Source: an uncultured Petrimonas sp. (GTDB lineage Bacteria; Bacteroidota; Bacteroidia; Bacteroidales; Dysgonomonadaceae). Taken from it: a stretch of 6,019 bases of DNA. Location: assembly GCA_934621705.1 (NCBI GenBank), contig CAKTUP010000118.1, positions 1 to 6,019 on the forward strand. Direction: 5' to 3'. A program made the position numbers and the translations under genes. Shown here piece after piece: positions 5,947 to 6,019 of this stretch (its first letter is position 1; each line of letters starts with the position of its first letter). A model generated the notes under the pieces. It made no database searches, was not told the DNA's origin, and was given only the letters and a program-made list of their open reading frames with translations.

Positions 5947-6019
5947 GGTGTGGTAGTTCAGTTGGTTAGAATACCTGCCTGTCACGCAGGGGGTCGCGGG
6001 TTCGAGTCCCGTCCATACC
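5947..6019 (+). tRNA. tRNA-Asp (anticodon GUC)
   Basis: The acceptor strand GGTGTGG (5947-5953) pairs with CCATACC (6013-6019) with one G-U. The D-arm is AGTTCAGTTGGTTAGAAT. The anticodon stem CCTGC/GCAGG (5974-5978/5986-5990) closes loop CTGTCAC with anticodon GTC at 5981-5983. The T-arm is GCGGG-TTCGAGT-CCCGT (5996-6012). This is the standard tRNA-Asp architecture, close to E. coli aspT in the anticodon and T arms, and it reads the Asp codons GAC and GAU. The window ends at acceptor position 72, so the discriminator base and any encoded CCA lie just outside. Confidence 0.97.

Overview
The window looks like a chromosomal segment from a member of Bacteroidetes, most likely the order Bacteroidales. 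Three things point there. Start codons lack Shine-Dalgarno sequences and sit behind AT-rich leaders. Promoter-like sites match the Bacteroidetes consensus TTTG-N19-23-TAnnTTTG; the site ahead of the tRNA gene is an exact match with 19-nt spacing. The protein families (DUF1858/DUF2249, Tat-signal Gfo/Idh/MocA oxidoreductase, lone LolD, lipoprotein DPP5-like S9 peptidase) are typical of that phylum. The genus cannot be fixed from this sequence.

Layout from left to right: (1) the 3' end of a DUF1858-DUF2249 gene cut by the window edge; (2) a monocistronic-looking gene for a Tat-exported Gfo/Idh/MocA oxidoreductase, with a promoter-like site before it and a strong intrinsic terminator after it; (3) a gap of about 390 bp holding that terminator, an imperfect inverted repeat and a doubtful 37-codon ORF; (4) pdxH on the minus strand; (5) a 116-bp divergent intergenic region; (6) a lolD-like ABC ATPase gene followed after 27 bp by a lipoprotein S9 prolyl-oligopeptidase-family gene, probably one operon; (7) an intergenic region with a 26-bp near-perfect inverted repeat around an AT-rich spacer containing a textbook Bacteroidetes promoter; (8) a tRNA-Asp(GUC) gene running to the right edge.

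The genes are mostly ordinary: cofactor salvage (PdxH makes PLP), envelope biogenesis (LolD), periplasmic peptide use (DPP5-like) and translation (tRNA-Asp). There is no CRISPR array, complete insertion sequence, phage gene or defence system. The most unusual structure is the inverted repeat at 5795-5820/5873-5898. Its right arm begins inside the -7 element of the tRNA-Asp promoter, so inverting the spacer would destroy that promoter. In read-through RNA the two arms could also form a long hairpin that competes with a smaller hairpin in the tRNA leader. No recombinase is in the window, so any switching role is a hypothesis.
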